Shown here piece after piece: positions 60,960 to 64,000 of a DNA stretch of 64,000 nucleotides. A model generated the notes under the pieces. The model was not told the origin of the DNA and did not search any database. It was given only the letters and a program-made list of their open reading frames with translations. How positions within the stretch are numbered: the stretch's first letter is position 1; every line of letters begins with the position of its first letter. The position numbers and the translations under genes are program-made. The DNA is from Plantactinospora sp. BC1 (lineage in GTDB: Bacteria > Actinomycetota > Actinomycetes > Mycobacteriales > Micromonosporaceae), in the NCBI RefSeq assembly GCF_003030345.1, contig NZ_CP028158.1, positions 3,720,001 to 3,784,000 of the forward strand. The letters are read 5' to 3'.

Positions 60960-61283
60960 TCAACCGCCGAATCCAGAATCAGCGGGAAGGGAGATGTCCG
61001 GCTTTTCGAGTTCTTCGACGTTGACATCCTTGAAGGTCATTACTCGGACATTTTTCACGAAGCGCGCCGGCCTGTACATATCCCAGACCCAGGCGTCGTG
61101 CATTTCCACCTCGAAGTAGACCTCGCCGTCGGAGTTGCGGACGTGCAGATCAACCTGGTTCGCCAGATAGAACCGCCGCTCGGTCTCCACGACGTAGGAG
61201 AACTGGCGAACGATGTCGCGGTACTCCCGATAGAGCTGCAGCTCCATCTCGGTCTCGTACTTCTCGAGATCTTCCGCGCTCAT
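60960..61283 (-). CDS. DUF2469 family protein
   Basis: This encodes 107 residues, matching the conserved actinobacterial DUF2469 family (Rv2901c in M. tuberculosis). [20 protein letters not shown] is followed by [19 protein letters not shown] and an acidic, aromatic C-terminal half. Function unknown. Its ATG overlaps the rnhB stop by 4 nt (ATGA), so it is co-translated with rnhB. Codons here are less GC-biased than the neighbours, as is usual for strongly conserved small genes. Confidence 0.92.
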   Translation of the reverse strand: MSAEDLEKYETEMELQLYREYRDIVRQFSYVVETERRFYLANQVDLHVRNSDGEVYFEVEMHDAWVWDMYRPARFVKNVRVMTFKDVNVEELEKPDISLPADSGFGG

Positions 61284-62092
61284 CCCACTCCGCCTTCCAT
61301 GGCCACATCTTCCCCCACCAACGTTGACGGCCGTAGCCGCTCGCCCAACGCCACGCCGACGGTACCCCCTGCCCGGCCCCCGTGCGCCATCGACTCGATC
61401 CCACCCAGCTGCGCCGGACGCCGGGAGCGCGGCGGCCGACCGACCCGGCCGGAGACGGTCGCGACGTTGACGTACGAGAAGCGATGTTCCGGACACGGAC
61501 CGTGACGCTCCAGTGCGGCGCTGTGCTCGGCGGTGATGTATCCCTTGTGCTCGGCGAAGCCGTACCCGGGGTACTGGTCGTGCAACTCCACCATGATCCG
61601 GTCCCGGGTGACCTTGGCCAGCACGCTCGCCGCCGCCACGCAGGCGGCGACCTGGTCGCCCTTCCAGACCGCGAGCCCCGGCACGCCCAGCCCGTCCACC
61701 CCGAACCCGTCGGTCAGCACGTAGTCCGGCAGCACGGCGAGGGAGGCCAGCGCCCGGCGCATCGCCGCCAGGTTGCACACGTGCAGCCCCCGGGCGTCCA
61801 CCTCCGCCGCCGGGATGACCACCACGGCGTACGCCAGCGCCCGCGCCACCACCTCGGCGTAGATCCGCTCCCGGGTGGCCGGGGTGAGCAGCTTCGAGTC
61901 GGCCAGCCCCTCGATCTCGCCGCGCCGGCCGTCCGGCAGCACCGCCGCGGCGGCCACCAGCGGGCCGGCGCAGGCCCCCCGGCCGGCCTCGTCGGCCCCG
62001 GCGACCTGCGGAAATCCGCGTCGCCGCAGCGCGCGTTCCATGGCGTAGATGCCGCCCTCGCGGCGGATCACGGTACGGGGTGGGGTCAGCAC
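61280..62092 (-). CDS. rnhB: ribonuclease HII
   Basis: This encodes 270 residues. The RNase HII core is about 25-215, with the metal site [20 protein letters not shown] (Asp34, Glu35), [13 protein letters not shown] and YVLTDGF, and a later Asp in the [11 protein letters not shown] region. A C-terminal Gly/Arg-rich tail (about 220-270) extends beyond the family core. It removes RNA from RNA-DNA hybrids. GTG at 62092 lies 2 bp after the NUDIX stop with GGAGAG inside the NUDIX gene; an ATG at 62041 is an alternative start. It is downstream-coupled to DUF2469. Confidence 0.96.
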   Translation of the reverse strand: MLTPPRTVIRREGGIYAMERALRRRGFPQVAGADEAGRGACAGPLVAAAAVLPDGRRGEIEGLADSKLLTPATRERIYAEVVARALAYAVVVIPAAEVDARGLHVCNLAAMRRALASLAVLPDYVLTDGFGVDGLGVPGLAVWKGDQVAACVAAASVLAKVTRDRIMVELHDQYPGYGFAEHKGYITAEHSAALERHGPCPEHRFSYVNVATVSGRVGRPPRSRRPAQLGGIESMAHGGRAGGTVGVALGERLRPSTLVGEDVAMEGGVG

Positions 62093-62094
62093 CG

Positions 62095-62553
62095 CTACTC
62101 GCTCTCCAGCGCCCGGCGCAACAGCTCGGGCAGGTCGGTCGGATAGAACCGTTCCGTCGTCCGCTCCAGCTCGTCGATCGACCACCAGCGGTGGGTGTCG
62201 ATCGTCTCCTGTTCGACCGCGTCGAACCCGGCCGTGTCCACCGCCCAGGCGGCGACCCGGACGAGGAAGAAGTGCTGTTCCTGGCGGAACCACCGGCCAC
62301 CGAAACTGAACTCGGTGGTCTCCTGCCAGACCGGCTCGCCGAACTCGGCCGGGCCGAGCCGCAGGCCGGTCTCCTCGGCCAGCTCGCGGGCGGCACCGGC
62401 CGCCGGGGTCTCGTCGGGATCCAGGCCGCCGCCGGGGGTGAACCAGTAGCGGTGTTCGGGGCGGGCCGGATCCCAACCGTGGAACAGCAGCACCCGACTG
62501 TCGGCGTCGACCAGGAGCACCCGGGCGGCCTGGCGGGGGCTGAACACGGTCAC
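62095..62553 (-). CDS. NUDIX hydrolase
   Basis: This encodes 152 residues. A beta-rich N-terminus ([16 protein letters not shown]) precedes the complete Nudix box G-x5-E-x7-REL-x2-EE-x-G, starting GGLDPDETP (about 43-65). It hydrolyses a nucleoside diphosphate linked to another group; the substrate is unknown. GTG start. Its TAG stop lies 2 bp before the rnhB start, so the two are coupled. It is inserted between lepB and rnhB, which are usually adjacent. Confidence 0.92.
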   Translation of the reverse strand: MTVFSPRQAARVLLVDADSRVLLFHGWDPARPEHRYWFTPGGGLDPDETPAAGAARELAEETGLRLGPAEFGEPVWQETTEFSFGGRWFRQEQHFFLVRVAAWAVDTAGFDAVEQETIDTHRWWSIDELERTTERFYPTDLPELLRRALESE

Positions 62554-62607
62554 CCGGTCAGCCTAGCCGCGTCCGCGCCCGGCCCGCCGCCGGCCGCGCG
62601 CCGTCGG

Positions 62608-63255
62608 TCAGCCCTGCGGCTCCGGGATCGCGCCGTAGGAATCGGGTACGGAGAGCCAGGTGGCCCGGCCGACCGGCCAGAAGACGGTGAAGGCCCGTCC
62701 CACCACAGACTTCTCCGGAATCGTCGCCACCTGAATGTCCTTGCGGCTCTGCTGGTAGTGCTCCAGCGAGTCGCCGGAGGCGGAGCGGTGGTCGCCCATC
62801 ACCCAGAGTCGCCCCTCCGGGACGGTGATGTCGAACTCCTCGTCGGCCGCCGGATCCCGTACCCCGTTCTCGGTGAAGATGTACGGCTCGTCCAGCGACT
62901 GACCGTTGATCATCAGTCGGTCCTGCGGGTCGCAGCAGACGATTCGGTCGCCGCCGACGCCGATCACCCGCTTGATGAAGTCCTCACCCTTCGGATTGCC
63001 GGTCCACTGGGTGGGCGCCTTGAATACGATGATCTCGCCCCGGTGCGGCGACCGGAAGTCGTAGACCAGCTTGTTGACGAGCACCCGGTCGTAGATGTCG
63101 AGGGTGTGCTCCATCGACGGCGACGGGATGTAGAAGGTCTGCAGCACGAACGCCCGGACCAGCACCGCGACCAGGATGGCCACGCCCACCAGGATGGGCA
63201 GCTCCCGCCAGAACGAACTGCGGGGCTTGGACTTGTCGGTCTGCTCGTCAATCAC
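62608..63255 (-). CDS. lepB: signal peptidase I (downstream copy)
   Basis: This encodes 215 residues. A cytoplasmic N-terminus (1-17) and one membrane helix (about 18-38) precede the catalytic domain. The nucleophile Ser47 is in IPSPSMEHTL and the general base Lys95 is in DFIKRVIGVGGD; the GDHRSASGDS box is also present. It cleaves signal peptides of secreted proteins such as the GH53 and CotH proteins here. The GTG start overlaps the stop of the upstream lepB paralog (GTGA), so the two peptidases are co-translated. Confidence 0.96.
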   Translation of the reverse strand: MIDEQTDKSKPRSSFWRELPILVGVAILVAVLVRAFVLQTFYIPSPSMEHTLDIYDRVLVNKLVYDFRSPHRGEIIVFKAPTQWTGNPKGEDFIKRVIGVGGDRIVCCDPQDRLMINGQSLDEPYIFTENGVRDPAADEEFDITVPEGRLWVMGDHRSASGDSLEHYQQSRKDIQVATIPEKSVVGRAFTVFWPVGRATWLSVPDSYGAIPEPQG

Positions 63256-64000
63256 GGGTGGAGCCTACGGTGCCGAGTCCCGCGAAAGCGCCGGGAACGC
63301 GCGGTAGCGAGCAGAGAGCCCAAGATTGGCATAGCAATTGCTATTTCTCCCGTGTCTGCGCTGTTTTGCGGACTGTCGGCGGGCGCTTCACCGGGAGCGG
63401 ATGCCGCCGCCGGTTTCGGCAGTTTGTCGAAGCCGTCCGGCACCGGCAGCGAACTCCAGTGTCCGAACGGCCAGACGACCACGAAGGCCCGGCCGATCAC
63501 GTTCTCGATCGGTACCGGACCCTGGCAGCGCGCGTCCTGCGACACCAGTCGGTGGTCGCCCATCACGAAGATCTGGCCCGCCGGGACCACCACCTCGTCG
63601 AACCGCCGCGACCGGCATTCCTGGCGGTTGGGTGGGAGGTCCAGTGGGGAGTTCTCCAGCACGTACGGCTCGTCGATCGGGGCACCGTTGACGGTCACCC
63701 GACCCTGGTCGTCGCAGCACTGCACCCGGTCGCCGGGCAGCCCCACCACGCGCTTGATGAAGTCCTTCTCGCCGGGCCGGCTCACTCCGACCAGGTCTCC
63801 GATGGTGCGGCCGAGCTTGGCCACGAACCCCGGATCGGCCGCCTCGCGGACCTCGGGCGCCCAGGCCGCCGTACCCCGGAACACCACGATCTCGCCGCGG
63901 GCCGGGTCGCGCACGTCGTAGACGATTTTGTTGACCAGGACCCGGTCGCCGATCAGCAGGGTGTCCTCCATGGACCCCGAGGGGATGAAGAACGCCTGGA
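63252..64000 (-). CDS. lepB: signal peptidase I (upstream copy, partial)
   Basis: This is truncated by the window edge: the N-terminus and membrane anchor lie beyond 64000. The visible part starts ..FFIPSGSMEDTL, with the nucleophile serine in PSGSM. It continues through RVLVNKIVYD, the general-base segment KDFIKRVVGLPGD and the box MGDHRLVSQDAR. An insertion around WAPEVREAADPGF makes it longer than its downstream paralog. It is coupled to the downstream copy by a GTGA overlap. The C-terminal tail carries a hydrophobic stretch (AIAMPILGSLLA) followed by Arg-rich residues. Confidence 0.93.
   Translation of the reverse strand, partial: QAFFIPSGSMEDTLLIGDRVLVNKIVYDVRDPARGEIVVFRGTAAWAPEVREAADPGFVAKLGRTIGDLVGVSRPGEKDFIKRVVGLPGDRVQCCDDQGRVTVNGAPIDEPYVLENSPLDLPPNRQECRSRRFDEVVVPAGQIFVMGDHRLVSQDARCQGPVPIENVIGRAFVVVWPFGHWSSLPVPDGFDKLPKPAAASAPGEAPADSPQNSADTGEIAIAMPILGSLLATARSRRFRGTRHRRLHP

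Overview
The window is high-GC actinobacterial DNA (GC-rich third codon positions, GTG starts, TGA stops, many 1-4 nt gene overlaps). The gene content and small family-specific proteins (XRE/DUF397 pair, the CxxCGxxWPC small proteins, DUF2631, DUF574 methyltransferase) point to Micromonosporaceae (Micromonospora/Plantactinospora-like); this is inference from family knowledge, not a search. No tRNA, rRNA, CRISPR array, insertion sequence or prophage was seen.

Left part (1-10.7 kb), accessory and housekeeping: an unknown protein coupled to an XRE/ImmA-type metallopeptidase, a DUF456 membrane protein, a PAS-GGDEF-EAL cyclic-di-GMP protein coupled to a DUF574 S-adenosylmethionine methyltransferase, a DUF998 membrane protein behind a short leader ORF, a dicarboxylate/amino-acid symporter, an old-yellow-enzyme and a DUF4081 GNAT protein.

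10.8-21 kb is a coherent beta-1,4-galactan (type I arabinogalactan) utilisation locus. Two secreted GH53 endo-galactanases cut the polymer, a lipoprotein sugar-binding protein with two permeases imports the oligosaccharides (no ATPase is encoded here, so a shared MsiK-type ATPase is inferred), a GH42 beta-galactosidase finishes the job in the cytoplasm, and a LacI repressor is the last gene of the transporter operon. Four near-identical 14-bp LacI/CebR-like operators sit in the two control regions. The layout parallels Bacillus ganR/ganSPQAB.

21.2-24.8 kb holds a three-gene cluster DUF4956 membrane protein - VTC polyphosphate-polymerase domain protein - secreted CotH-kinase protein with a CBM2, a poorly understood set and the best candidate for an undescribed system. 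A PadR regulator with its own large palindromic operator follows.

25.6-29.3 kb and 40-64 kb are the conserved actinobacterial core neighbourhood: ispG-rip-dxr, then DUF2631, a DivIVA-like repeat protein, rlmN, cdsA, frr, pyrH, tsf, rpsB, yraN, comM/yifB, dprA, xerC, an M23 peptidase, DUF2469, rnhB, NUDIX and two lepB genes. Relative to Mycobacterium tuberculosis, the yraN-to-M23 block is inverted as one unit. Accessory genes are interspersed at 29.3-40 kb (XRE/DUF397, small cysteine-motif proteins, GNAT, a lower-GC metallophosphoesterase and alpha/beta hydrolase, MMPL transporter, FAD oxidoreductase, MBL-Rieske protein).

The most striking non-gene signal is short tandem repetition. Four genes carry 21-bp (three genes) or 32-bp (ispG) tandem copies of their own 3' end including the stop codon. 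A DivIVA-like gene carries thirteen 21-bp units, and 12-, 15-, 18- and 47-bp repeats occur elsewhere. Several genes also have a TANNNT -10 box placed 6-8 nt before the start codon, suggesting leaderless mRNAs.
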